Assembly (NCBI GenBank): GCA_030849805.1
Contig: JASANZ010001706.1
Span: 1-10,661 of the forward strand
Source of the DNA: Sergeia podlipaevii
Taxonomy: Eukaryota > Euglenozoa > Kinetoplastea > Trypanosomatida > Trypanosomatidae
Direction of reading: 5' to 3'
DNA length: 10,661 nucleotides
The stretch's first letter is position 1; each line of letters opens with the position of its first letter. Made by a program: the position numbers and the translations under genes. Below, in pieces: positions 1 through 7,808 of this stretch. Below the pieces are notes generated by a model. The model saw only the letters and a list, made by a program, of their open reading frames with translations. It was not told the DNA's origin and did no database searches.

Positions 1-982
1 AATGGTGATGTCAGGGATAAACAAACCGCAAATCAACGCTAAAAGAGCGAGCGCACCACTGATAATCCAGTTCACCCAGTACTTCACATCAGAGGTCTTT
101 CCCCACTGCAGACAGTAGTACACCGCATCACGTGACGGTTGGATGCAGATGGCAAAGCCTACACACAGCTTCACGCAGATACCAATGTAAGAAACCATGA
201 ACAATGCGTTCTCACGAGGATTGTACAATAGCAGGATTGAGCCAGTCACTGCCTCACCAAAGTCGCAGTAGCCAAAAAATCCGGACAAGAAGTTGAGAAG
301 CGCGACGCCGCTCATGCTGATACAAGCATCACGTGCCATTAGCGCTGGCGTAGGCACGGCCATCTCCTCGTAGATCTCAAAGACGTTCACCTGGCAGATA
401 AAAGCGTAAATGAAGAGAGTTAAGCCATTTATTGCAGTAGTACCGCTATTTACTAACTTTATATCACTGCTAACGCCATTCTTCAGCCCGTTCTGCGCGG
501 AGTGGATGATCATGCAAATCACAAAAAAGATAATGAATGTTACACCAACGACTGACGCATAGCGAAGGGAATTAATTTGCTTGGGAAGGGACAGCGAGAA
601 CATGCCCACAAGCCAAATCATACCCACGAGCAGACGGCGACCGTTCGCAGTCCGGAGAAACGGGCTAGTGTTGGCACTGTTTAACATGGGCACAAGTAAG
701 TCTCCAACCGAAATAACGTATCCCACGCACGTGCCCCAGCAGAAGATGAACATCAGGAACGCAGTGAAGTAGTCCCATCCACGACCAAACAAACCGCGAG
801 CCATCTCCTCGTACGAGCGCAGCCCAGTCTTGTCCTTGGTGAGGGCAAGCAGGTAGATGGTGTAGATGGTGCACGCGCATACGACAACGAGAAGAATAGA
901 GGAGACAACAACACCAGAGTCGCGAAATCCAGAGGGAACTGAGACGATACCGGCGCCTAAAGTCGCGCTTGCCAGGTTGTAC
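1..982. repeat. Tandem permease duplication, unit A (partner 2791-3772)
   Basis: Every base in this stretch aligns to the base 2,790 positions to the right, without a single indel. By hand count there are about 74 mismatches in 982 bases (about 92-93% identity), of which about 65 sit in four patches: 186-214, 301-355, 430-463 and 661-700. Similarity stops abruptly just after 982, inside the coding sequence near the start of the first membrane segment. Confidence 0.95.
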
Positions 983-1260
983 ACATTAGCAATTAACCCT
1001 CCATGTGGAACTGCATTAGAGACACGACTAAGAACTTGTTTACGCATGTTGGTGTGGTGTTGTGCCTCTTCCTCAGCTGAAGAACCGTCAAAAACATCAC
1101 CGTTGACTGTGACCTCCATATCTGGCTCCATCTCCTTTCTCTTGTGAGATGATGGAGACATCTCGTAAGAGGTGTCTAAAGCAAGCTCATTCAGTTCTTC
1201 GGGAAGCACGTTTAAAGAGGTGACGTCGAGGTCGACGCTCATTCCTAATTCACGAGGCAT
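1..1260 (-). CDS. Amino acid permease, AAAP family (copy A), 3' end cut by window edge
   Basis: Open reading frame running off the window at base 1; 420 residues are visible. The ATG at 1260-1258 is the first possible start, because an in-frame TGA lies immediately upstream at 1266-1264. From residue about 90 it matches copy B (2593-4020) with 23 differences in about 330 aligned residues by hand count, and the alignment stops at the segment that begins TM10 in copy B, so roughly 65 C-terminal residues are missing. The family core motif YNLASATLGAGIVSVPSGF starts near residue 94. AAAP permeases are plasma-membrane or organellar secondary transporters of amino acids; substrate cannot be read from sequence. 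The N-terminal tail (residues 1-88) is acidic, probably cytosolic, and unrelated to the tail of copy B. This copy lies downstream of B in the same inferred transcription unit. Family assignment is secure; only the substrate is open. Confidence 0.93.
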   Translation of the reverse strand, partial: MPRELGMSVDLDVTSLNVLPEELNELALDTSYEMSPSSHKRKEMEPDMEVTVNGDVFDGSSAEEEAQHHTNMRKQVLSRVSNAVPHGGLIANVYNLASATLGAGIVSVPSGFRDSGVVVSSILLVVVCACTIYTIYLLALTKDKTGLRSYEEMARGLFGRGWDYFTAFLMFIFCWGTCVGYVISVGDLLVPMLNSANTSPFLRTANGRRLLVGMIWLVGMFSLSLPKQINSLRYASVVGVTFIIFFVICMIIHSAQNGLKNGVSSDIKLVNSGTTAINGLTLFIYAFICQVNVFEIYEEMAVPTPALMARDACISMSGVALLNFLSGFFGYCDFGEAVTGSILLLYNPRENALFMVSYIGICVKLCVGFAICIQPSRDAVYYCLQWGKTSDVKYWVNWIISGALALLALICGLFIPDITI

Positions 1261-1362
1261 ACCTCACTCTTGTGTGCGTCTGTGTACTCCAGTACAGTTG
1301 CTCCCTTGGAAAACAAATTGTGTGTGAGTGTGTCTAACTAGTTGAAAAGATTTGAGGCAAAA

Positions 1363-1390
1363 CTTTTATACGAAAAAAAAAAGGAAAATC
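1363..1390 (-). promoter_or_regulatory. Putative trans-splice acceptor for permease copy A
   Basis: On the minus strand a pyrimidine run (1371-1388, interrupted only at the edges, containing ten consecutive T) is followed by the first AG at 1364-1363. Spliced-leader addition here would leave a leader of about 102 nt (1362-1261) containing no upstream ATG. This is inferred from the general kinetoplastid rule that the first AG after a polypyrimidine tract is used. Confidence 0.45.
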
Positions 1391-2090
1391 GACCTCAGTT
1401 CTTGAAAACAGTCGGTATGTCCTTTGCCTTTCTAGAAAAAACTCTGCAGCAATACGTTTGGCAAGCTGGCTAACTTACTATTTTGGGAACAAAATCAAAG
1501 CAGTGACAAAGAGTAGCATGGGGGAAAAAATGATGGTTTCTCTCTTTACGCATAGCAGTGTCATATGCTCCGCGCATGCGCAGATACAGTGTCGTGTACA
1601 AAAAAAAAAGAGATAACAAGTACCTTAATATATTTTTTTTATGTATTCATATGATGCGTCTCCCTCTCTCTCCGTATATATAGGTATTTCCTTCCTCACT
1701 TTGGCTTAAAGCATGTAAAAAATATATTAAATGGCCATTTTCGTCTTTCTCTAGGAGAAAACAAAAAATGCTTAAGAAATAAAAAAGAAATATGACAACA
1801 ACTGGGGTGCGCTATAGGCAGGCTCATCTGCCATACAAACGCACACAACTGCATTTCTTTGACCCAGGTTCGTTTCCTCCTCATCCACGTTAAAAGGATT
1901 GTAAGAAATCAGCAGTAGTAGGGGGTGAGAGAAAGAAAAAAAAAAATGTTTAAATAGCTAGTATAACATACTCTATTGCATAATCGCAGGCGTATATAGC
2001 ACCATCAGTTACAATCCTATTCAGTCTCCACAGTGTGGAGGAAGCAAAAGCTACCCAGCAGTGCATGCTCATCACGTTAGCAAGAAGAAG

Positions 2091-2180
2091 AAAATTTAAA
2101 AAGAAAAGATAAAAAAAGAGAATAGCCGTCCTCCAAATGAACAGCACTAAGAGAAAGAAGATAAGAAAAAGAAAAAAAAC
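2091..2180 (-). promoter_or_regulatory. Long polypyrimidine tract inside the B-A spacer
   Basis: Read on the minus strand, this is an extended run of T and C in two parts (about 2180-2147 and 2121-2091), with an AG at the end of the first part in the context CTCTTAG. It resembles a trans-splicing or polyadenylation-directing tract but lies about 830-920 bases upstream of the copy A start and has no good gene immediately after it. It may direct polyadenylation of B or mark an unannotated short transcript. Confidence 0.3.
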
Positions 2181-2592
2181 ATCGACTGATATGCGCTCTG
2201 AGCATTCCTGATTTCTCCATCTTCTTCCCCCCACCCTCTTCCTTCCCTCCTCCTCCTCGCCACCTTATGTAGATAAACACCGCGAGTACTCCTTCATCAC
2301 ACATGTATTTAACAAAAAGAAAGAGCGTGATAACCACCAGCGCGTAATACACATAATATGTCCTTTTCTGTTAAAGAAAAGTGATATGCGCGTGACGGCA
2401 TCGACACATTTAAAAAAAAGATACAACAACAGGAGCTAAATAGGAAGTTCTGGCATTGACAAAAAAAGTTATATATTTATAGCTGGCCCTCAGCAAAAAG
2501 CAAAAGAAGATACGGTATGAGCGCCTCAGTCCATCTCCTCCTTGCCCACCGTCTCCTTTCCTCAAGTAGTGGTTGTTTTCTCATTTGGTTCT

Positions 2593-4020
2593 TTATGCAA
2601 ATTGATCGTAGAAGGCAGCAGCTGTGCCAAACACGACAGCAACGACGCCACCAATAATCAACACCACACAGGCAAGGTAATGCCAGATGCCAACCTTCTT
2701 CATCGTGAACCCGCCCGAATAGATAAAAAAGAACGCGGGGAACATAAAGGCGAGGAAACCACCGCATATACCACCGAGCAGTGAGAACACAATGGTGATG
2801 TCAGGGATAAATAAACCGCAAATCAACGCTAAAAGAGCGAGCGCACCACTGATAATCCAGTTCACCCAGTACTTCACATCAGAGGTCTTTCCCCATTGCA
2901 GACAGTAGTACACCGCATCACGTGACGGTTGGATGCAGATGGCAAAGCCTACACACAGCTTCACGCAGATACCAACGTAAGCAATAGCAAAAAGCACATT
3001 CTCGCGAGGATTGTACAATAGCAGGATCGAGCCAGTCACTGCCTCACCAAAGTCGCAGTAGCCAAAAAATCCGGACAGGAAGTTGAGAAGTCCCACGCCG
3101 CTCATGCTGATGATCGCATCACGTGCCATTCGACTGGGTGTCTGAACGGCCATCTCCTCGTAGATCTCAAAGACGTTCACCTGGCAGATAAAAGCGTAAA
3201 TGAAGAGAGTTAAGCCATTGACGGCGTTCGTGCCACTATTGGACAGCTTTATGTCACTGCTAACGCCATTCTTCAGCCCGTTCTGCGCGGAGTGGATGAT
3301 CATGCAAATCACAAAAAAGATAATGAATGTTACACCAACGACTGACGCATAGCGAAGGGAATTAATTTGCTTGGGAAGGGACAACGAGAACATGCCCACA
3401 AGCCAAATCATACCCACGAGCAGACGGCGACCGTTCGCGGTCTGGAGAAATCCATCAGAGTTGGGGTCGTCAAGAATCGGCTTGAGCAGATCTCCAACCG
3501 AAATAACGTATCCCACGCACGTGCCCCAGCAGAAGATGAGCATCAGGAACGCAGTGAAGTAGTCCCATCCACGACCAAACAAACCGCGAGCCATCTCCTC
3601 GTACGAGCGCAGTCCAGTCTTGTCCTTGGTGAGGGCAAGCAGGTAGATGGTGTAAATGGTGCACGCGCATACGACAACGAGAAGAATAGAGGAGACAACA
3701 ACACCAGAGTCGCGAAATCCAGAGGGAACTGAGACGATACCGGCGCCTAAAGTCGCGCTTGCCAGGTTGTACACATTAGCAAGTGTACCACCATAGGGAA
3801 CAATCTTGCCAAAGAAGCCAGAGACAGCTGGACAGCAGTCCATATCCGGATCCTGGTTCGCGCTGCCATATTCAGCAGAATCGAGAGAGGCATCTGCAAT
3901 GGGCTCGGTGACTACCAGCTTCTGTTCCGCAGAGTATGGTGCATTGTCCGCATTCACAATACTTGCATCACCCAGAACATCGCTGTGAGAGCTGGCCAGA
4001 GCTGCGTCCTGTTGCTGCAT
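2593..4020 (-). CDS. Amino acid permease, AAAP family (copy B), complete
   Basis: Encodes 475 residues ending with TAA at 2595-2593, close to the ~470-490 usual for trypanosomatid amino-acid transporters of this family. The frame is open upstream to a TTG at 4083, but the first ATG is at 4020-4018 (MQQQDAALASSH) and is preferred; the extension would be threonine- and proline-rich translation of a TG/CA repeat. Layout: hydrophilic tail 1-78; conserved motif YNLASATLGAGIVSVPSGF at 84-102; hydrophobic segments near 79-100, 107-130, 154-178, 200-216, 224-243, 267-288, 302-320, 343-364, 385-404, 408-434 and 446-470, so about 11 membrane spans. Expected role is transport of amino acids across the plasma or an internal membrane, coupled to an ion gradient or facilitative; the specific amino acid cannot be inferred. 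It lies 522 bp downstream of gene C and 1,332 bp upstream of copy A. Near-identity with A in blocks indicates recent duplication or ongoing gene conversion. Confidence 0.95.
   Translation of the reverse strand: MQQQDAALASSHSDVLGDASIVNADNAPYSAEQKLVVTEPIADASLDSAEYGSANQDPDMDCCPAVSGFFGKIVPYGGTLANVYNLASATLGAGIVSVPSGFRDSGVVVSSILLVVVCACTIYTIYLLALTKDKTGLRSYEEMARGLFGRGWDYFTAFLMLIFCWGTCVGYVISVGDLLKPILDDPNSDGFLQTANGRRLLVGMIWLVGMFSLSLPKQINSLRYASVVGVTFIIFFVICMIIHSAQNGLKNGVSSDIKLSNSGTNAVNGLTLFIYAFICQVNVFEIYEEMAVQTPSRMARDAIISMSGVGLLNFLSGFFGYCDFGEAVTGSILLLYNPRENVLFAIAYVGICVKLCVGFAICIQPSRDAVYYCLQWGKTSDVKYWVNWIISGALALLALICGLFIPDITIVFSLLGGICGGFLAFMFPAFFFIYSGGFTMKKVGIWHYLACVVLIIGGVVAVVFGTAAAFYDQFA
2791..3772. 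repeat. Tandem permease duplication, unit B (partner 1-982)
   Basis: Right-hand copy of the homologous block described at 1-982. It covers copy B from the codons for residue ~82 to residue ~410. The flanking leader and spacer sequences of A and B share no obvious similarity, so the detectable repeat is confined to the membrane core; whether it extends through the 3' end cannot be seen because copy A is cut. Confidence 0.95.
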
Positions 4021-4542
4021 GTATGATGTGATTGCTATTGGGAGTGTGGGTGTGTATGTGTGGGTGTAATGAGAAGAGAACAAAAGTCGCTGAGATGTTT
4101 TCCTTTCTCTTTTTTTGCTGATCGCTCAAGTGATTGCTAACAATATAACTTGTTATCTGCAACAGGCTATAAGAGGAGTGTGTTAAAAAGTATATGGCCT
4201 CCCGTTTTCCAAAGGGGAAAATTATCTTATCAACTTACTTTTATTAAAACTGAATAAAGGAAAAATAGCAAAAGATGTGGCAAAACAGTTCAAGTACATT
4301 GCACTATTTCTTTTCTGATTTTGTGATCTCTCGTCGAAACTGCACCCTCAAAAAAGAATAACAAAAAAAATGCGCTTTTCTCTTCAGTAGCAAATTCGTT
4401 GCTATAGAAATTGTTGCACCGCTGTCCTTGTCTCGCGTTTTCCACATAAATATTAGATATATATATTGGAAATAGTTTGTATACTTGCTTCATGAAAACT
4501 AGTGCAATTTTCTCTTTTCATCCATGATGCGACAAATACATC
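4021..4542. other. Spacer between gene C and permease B
   Basis: AT-rich, 522 bases, without a credible gene. It should hold the 3' untranslated region of C (high-coordinate end) and the leader of B. A GT-rich microsatellite-like stretch (about 4040-4067) lies within the presumed B leader. T-rich and A-rich runs alternate at 4096-4116 and 4349-4369. Confidence 0.75.
4167..4193 (-). promoter_or_regulatory. Putative trans-splice acceptor for permease copy B
   Basis: The minus strand reads ACTTTTTAACACACTCCTCT then TATAG, with the AG at 4168-4167. The resulting leader would be about 146 nt with no upstream ATG. Two nearer AGs (4036-4035, after a TTCTCTTCTC and CA-rich tract, and one near 4090) are alternatives; the former would leave only 14 nt, which is short but not impossible. 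Site choice is uncertain. Confidence 0.35.
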
Positions 4543-7026
4543 CTAGTCATCCAAAATGTCCTTTACAAGTCTCCAGCCCCAAGGATTCTCTGGGCATGGA
4601 TACGGTGGCGCCAGAGGCTCTCCACGTCTCTTGCGGTCAGCATCCGCAGCAGCGTGCTGCAAAGCTTGCTGCACCGCCTTGGTGCCTGTCCCCCAGAACA
4701 GCATGGGCTTATCAGGAATACGCCAGGGCTGTCCAAGAAACGAGGCTTGCATTGCCTTGTTCTTCACATTGTTCTTTGTAAAGGGATTCCCGGCTGCTTT
4801 CGTCTCTTCCTCGCGCAGTTCACGCCATGCCTGCACCTCCCCAGCTGAAACGTAAGACATACCTTCAGGGATCGCCAAAAGCGGCGGCCTCTCTGCCTCT
4901 TGCATCTGCTCCAGCCACTGCATCTCGCTACGCACGTCTCTCTCCATGATCGCGAGCAGTCGTTGGGAAACGCGCTGCTTACGCTCCGCCAGCAGCTCTT
5001 TCATCTCCTGCAGATTAGCATCACCAACCCCCTTGACGGCCTCGAGCACCTTGGCAACCGTGCGGGCCTTGGCAGCAGCCTTGCTCTCTGCACGGCCGGC
5101 ATGAATGACGCTTATTGTGATGTCGCGGATCTTGCCAAAGAGCGCATCTGCCTCGGGATCATTAAATACGTTCACAGCCTCCGCACAACTGGAAGCTTCC
5201 CCCTTGGCAGAAGAGGAGGACCCCGCAGCCCGCTCTGCCTCTAGTGCCTCCTTGCGAGAAAGCAACTGCTTGTACAAGGCCCTGCATTCCTCCGCCTCAG
5301 GAGAGAACTCGACTCCAGCAAAGAGCTTCGCGTTTGCTCTAGCCTGTCGAATCTGGCGCTCCATCTGCAGATACGCCAAGTAGCGCAGACGCTTCTCGTG
5401 CACAGTGCGGAGCCTGCTGTCGTCCGGCTTGAGGAACATCTTCTCCACTATGTTCACTACCTTCTCCTCACGCAGCCGAGCCGCCTTTACCTCCGCCTTC
5501 TGAGCTACCACGTTACTACTCTCAGGCACTGACTCCTCAGGAGCACTCAGTGAGGAAGCGGGTTGCTCGCCGGCCTTGGCAGCATCGTCGCTCGACCCTC
5601 TTCCCTGCTCTCCCGCTAGTTCAGTCTGTAGCGCTAACGCATCCCGGTCGACTTGTTGTATCTCCTGTAGTCTGCGGTACTCCGGCGTGCGGCTGAGGGG
5701 CACCAGCAACGCCCGCTCATACCACCGCTGTGCCCACTCCACCGGGTGCGCCTCGTCCTTCGCAGCCATGTACTGCACCACATCTAGCATACTGAGTGAC
5801 TTTGCATCCGCAGAGTAAAGCCTCTTCACGCTCTCCGTGAAAGCGTCCAGGCCCTCATCACTAGGAGTATGCTCAAAGCCATGGCCAAGCGTCAGTCGCG
5901 CAAATACCTCACAGAACTGCATAAACTGCTCCTGTGCGTGCAACTCGGAAAGAAGGCTGTCCACCACGTCGAGATCAAGGCCGACAGCCTTGCTGATCGA
6001 CTCCTTCACACGAGCCTTGCGCTGTGCGCGGGTGAGGCGACGCTGCTGCTGCTGCTGCTGCCGCAGTTGCTTCTCTTCCTGCAGCGGCGTGTCTGCAGAC
6101 GCGCTTGGTGGTGGTGAAGCTGACGGCACATCACCACCCATCATCGCGCTCGAGGAGGCGGCTGAAGAAAGATCCTTCACATAGAAACGTTTTAACCTCT
6201 CTAGCTCGCGCAGCTGCCTTCCGCGCTCCTCCATAGCGTGTCTGCGCAGCTTCTCTTCGGCGTACTTGAACATGCCTGCAAGATGCCGCTGGGTCTCAAC
6301 GTTGAGCTGCGCTGTCATGTTGGCAAGCTGACGCCGCTCCGCCTCGGTGCTGACTCCCTCACGCTTCTTGCGCACATAATCAGCAAAGACCTGCTTCACG
6401 TTTGTCATCGCGTTCTCCAGAACGTGTACATTCTCTGGGTCAAAAAGCGAGGGATCCGCAGCGTCGTAAAGAGCCTGGGAAACACCCAAGGAGCGCTGCG
6501 GGTTCTTCAGTTGCACTGGCAGTCCCATTTTGATGCGCTCAAACTCATCTCGAACGGTGCGCGCGGGGTCAAGGTCACGTGGGTCTGCCATGGTAGTCTC
6601 AAAGTACCGGCGTCTTTGTTGCTCAGTTGCTTCTGTGGGGTGCTCGCGAAGCATGCGGCTCATAAACTTTGTGAACGCGTGTTTGTCTTCCATTGGCACA
6701 CTTTCCCACTCGCTGTCCGTCATGTGCTTTGCCCGTTCCGCCACTTGCTCTCCTATCAGCTGCACGTGCTTGCCTGTCCTCTGGCGCTTGCTCAACGCAC
6801 GCTTCTTCTGTCCCAGAGTGGAAGACTTTCCTCCGGCACCAGAGGCAGCTGAGCCACCAATGTCAGCAAATAACACCTGATCCTCAAACTGATCCATTTG
6901 CTTGTGATGCGTGTCCATCATGTTTCTAAGCTTCGCACGCTGGCTTCGAGAATTAAGGAGGGAACTTCCTGGATATGCGATCTTTGTCGCCTTGCGCAAT
7001 GCACGCGTTGCAGCAAACCCCAGCAT
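4543..7026 (-). CDS. Large charged mitochondrial protein of unknown function (gene C)
   Basis: Encodes 827 residues from the ATG at 7026-7024 to TAG at 4545-4543. The frame stays open to a GTG at 7086, but the first ATG gives a convincing presequence: MLGFAATRALRKATKIAYPG and onward to residue ~35 is rich in Arg, Lys, Ala and Ser with no acidic residue, typical of matrix import. The rest is soluble, strongly charged and mostly helical (Glu/Arg/Lys/Gln/Ala-rich). Low-complexity linkers lie near residues 286-317 (Ser/Pro), 323-328 (six Gln) and 472-506 (Ser/Glu). The C-terminus (about 745-827) looks more conserved in composition, with Trp/Pro-rich stretches such as QPWRIPDKPMLFWGTGTKA and CPENPWGWRLVKDILDD. 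I do not recognise a catalytic motif or named domain. Large helical proteins with presequences are common among kinetoplastid-specific mitoribosome subunits and assembly factors, so that is a plausible but unproven role. Coding status is secure; function is open. Confidence 0.9.
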   Translation of the reverse strand: MLGFAATRALRKATKIAYPGSSLLNSRSQRAKLRNMMDTHHKQMDQFEDQVLFADIGGSAASGAGGKSSTLGQKKRALSKRQRTGKHVQLIGEQVAERAKHMTDSEWESVPMEDKHAFTKFMSRMLREHPTEATEQQRRRYFETTMADPRDLDPARTVRDEFERIKMGLPVQLKNPQRSLGVSQALYDAADPSLFDPENVHVLENAMTNVKQVFADYVRKKREGVSTEAERRQLANMTAQLNVETQRHLAGMFKYAEEKLRRHAMEERGRQLRELERLKRFYVKDLSSAASSSAMMGGDVPSASPPPSASADTPLQEEKQLRQQQQQQRRLTRAQRKARVKESISKAVGLDLDVVDSLLSELHAQEQFMQFCEVFARLTLGHGFEHTPSDEGLDAFTESVKRLYSADAKSLSMLDVVQYMAAKDEAHPVEWAQRWYERALLVPLSRTPEYRRLQEIQQVDRDALALQTELAGEQGRGSSDDAAKAGEQPASSLSAPEESVPESSNVVAQKAEVKAARLREEKVVNIVEKMFLKPDDSRLRTVHEKRLRYLAYLQMERQIRQARANAKLFAGVEFSPEAEECRALYKQLLSRKEALEAERAAGSSSSAKGEASSCAEAVNVFNDPEADALFGKIRDITISVIHAGRAESKAAAKARTVAKVLEAVKGVGDANLQEMKELLAERKQRVSQRLLAIMERDVRSEMQWLEQMQEAERPPLLAIPEGMSYVSAGEVQAWRELREEETKAAGNPFTKNNVKNKAMQASFLGQPWRIPDKPMLFWGTGTKAVQQALQHAAADADRKRRGEPLAPPYPCPENPWGWRLVKDILDD
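6041..6061. repeat. CTG/CAG trinucleotide run in gene C
   Basis: Six CTG units in the plus strand followed by an interrupted CCG unit encode a run of six glutamines (residues about 323-328 of gene C) on the minus strand. It sits in a basic, Gln-rich linker and is likely to vary in length among strains. Confidence 0.85.
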
Positions 7027-7027
7027 G

Positions 7028-7057
7028 CTAGTATGAAACCCGAAAAAGAAAAGGGAA
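7028..7057 (-). promoter_or_regulatory. Alternative acceptor directly at the gene C start
   Basis: On the minus strand a pyrimidine-rich tract (7057-7039, broken by three G at its end) is followed by the first AG at 7029-7028, just one base before the ATG. Use of this site would leave a one-base leader, so translation would probably begin at the next methionines, residues 36-37, removing the presequence. The tract may simply be chance composition. Confidence 0.25.
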
Positions 7058-7148
7058 TTTTTCTTGGTCTTATTAACAACGTTCACTTCCCCGTCTTTAT
7101 GCTAACTCTCTTTTCCTAACTGTTATTTAGTCGTAAAAATAAGCTTAT

Positions 7149-7165
7149 CTGTGGAAAAAAAAATG
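7149..7165 (-). promoter_or_regulatory. Putative trans-splice acceptor for gene C
   Basis: The minus strand reads CATTTTTTTTTCCACAG, an unbroken pyrimidine run ending in the favoured CAG context at 7150-7149. The leader would be 122 nt (7148-7027) with no ATG before 7026, which supports the chosen start codon. A second tract and AG lie much closer to the start and are described separately. Confidence 0.5.
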
Positions 7166-7553
7166 CCAAGTTCCTCACGTCCCTGGAATATTATCTCGGT
7201 ATCAACACAAAATATATAAGAAAAAGAAAAGTAGATAAAGCAAGCTAGCAATGCAAGTTAAATACGGATCGCTTGCTTACAACACACTTGCAATCCTTGG
7301 GTGATTGTATAGCTAAAGATAGAAGTACAAAAATCAAAGGAAAGAGTGGGAAAAAGAAGAAGACTTTGTAGAATCCGAGTGTATCAAGTAAGAAAGACAA
7401 CTGTTTATCCCATAGTTGTAGAAACTAGATCTATTTGTGTGTTGTTGTTGTTGGTGTTTAATGATCAATCACTGATTGAATGGTCATAGTTTTGTTGCTG
7501 CTGTCGGGAAGAATAGCAGTGTGGGCACTGAAACATAAGGTTACACGCATATA

Positions 7554-7573
7554 TACACACACATGTGTGTGTA
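7554..7573. repeat. Perfect 20-bp palindrome made of CA/TG repeats
   Basis: The stretch TACACACACATGTGTGTGTA reads the same on both strands. It probably arose as a microsatellite inversion; it could form a hairpin in RNA but no loop is available within the perfect palindrome, so the structure would be weak at the apex. Confidence 0.8.
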
Positions 7574-7631
7574 AGGAGGTAGATAATTATGCGGAGTAAG
7601 GAAAATAGGGGTGAAATGGCAAAAAAAAAAG

Positions 7632-7701
7632 ATCTCTTCGATCAGCAAACCCCGCTAGCACCACAAAAAAAGGGTGAAGGAGGATTAGAAACCGAATTCC
7701 A
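7632..7701. repeat. Imperfect direct repeat, left copy
   Basis: Shares the ends ATCTCTTCGATCAGCAAACC and GGATTAGAAACCGAATTCC with 7737-7808, at a spacing of 105-107 bases. The interior (about 7651-7680) is diverged and purine-rich in both copies. No terminal inverted repeats or coding capacity are evident. Confidence 0.85.
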
Positions 7702-7736
7702 TTTCAACTAGGGCAATCAAAAGAAAAAAAACTTGT

Positions 7737-7808
7737 ATCTCTTCGATCAGCAAACCTCACAATCGCTACAAAAGAAAAAGCGAATAAAGGATTAGAAACC
7801 GAATTCCT
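7737..7808. repeat. Imperfect direct repeat, right copy
   Basis: Right partner of 7632-7701, with conserved outer ~19-base blocks and a variable A-rich middle. Conservation of the edges against a changed centre suggests either an old tandem duplication or selection on the edge motifs. Confidence 0.85.

Larger units (their letters stand above)
1261..2592. other. Spacer between permease copies B and A
   Basis: No convincing gene in 1,332 bases. On the transcribed minus strand this should hold the 3' untranslated region of B followed by the leader of A. Composition is low-complexity: purine-rich plus-strand runs near 2085-2180, a pyrimidine-rich plus-strand block at 2217-2261, AT runs near 1626-1641 and 2471-2479, and a short TA-rich tract at 1674-1682. 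Short open frames here are phenylalanine- or leucine-rich products of the pyrimidine tracts. Confidence 0.8.

Noticed and set aside
1..1260. Permease copy A as a pseudogene
   Set aside because: The frame is intact over all 420 visible codons with a good start. The missing end is due to the window edge.
1950..2352. Hydrophobic minus-strand frames of about 90 codons in the B-A spacer
   Set aside because: They consist of Phe/Leu runs encoded by the polypyrimidine tract, and one begins at GTG. There is no support beyond openness.
4021..4083. N-terminal extension of permease B (MFSSHYTHTYTP...)
   Set aside because: The first codon is TTG, not ATG, and the extension translates a CA/TG-type repeat in the leader. 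The ATG at 4020 is a better start.
5837..6852. Long plus-strand open frames opposite gene C (5837-6184, 6238-6852)
   Set aside because: They are antisense shadows of a GC-rich coding region. The minus frame is continuous for 827 codons and has a plausible presequence.
7027..7086. N-terminal extension of gene C to a GTG at 7086
   Set aside because: Nuclear kinetoplastid genes start at ATG. The ATG at 7026 begins a clean mitochondrial presequence.
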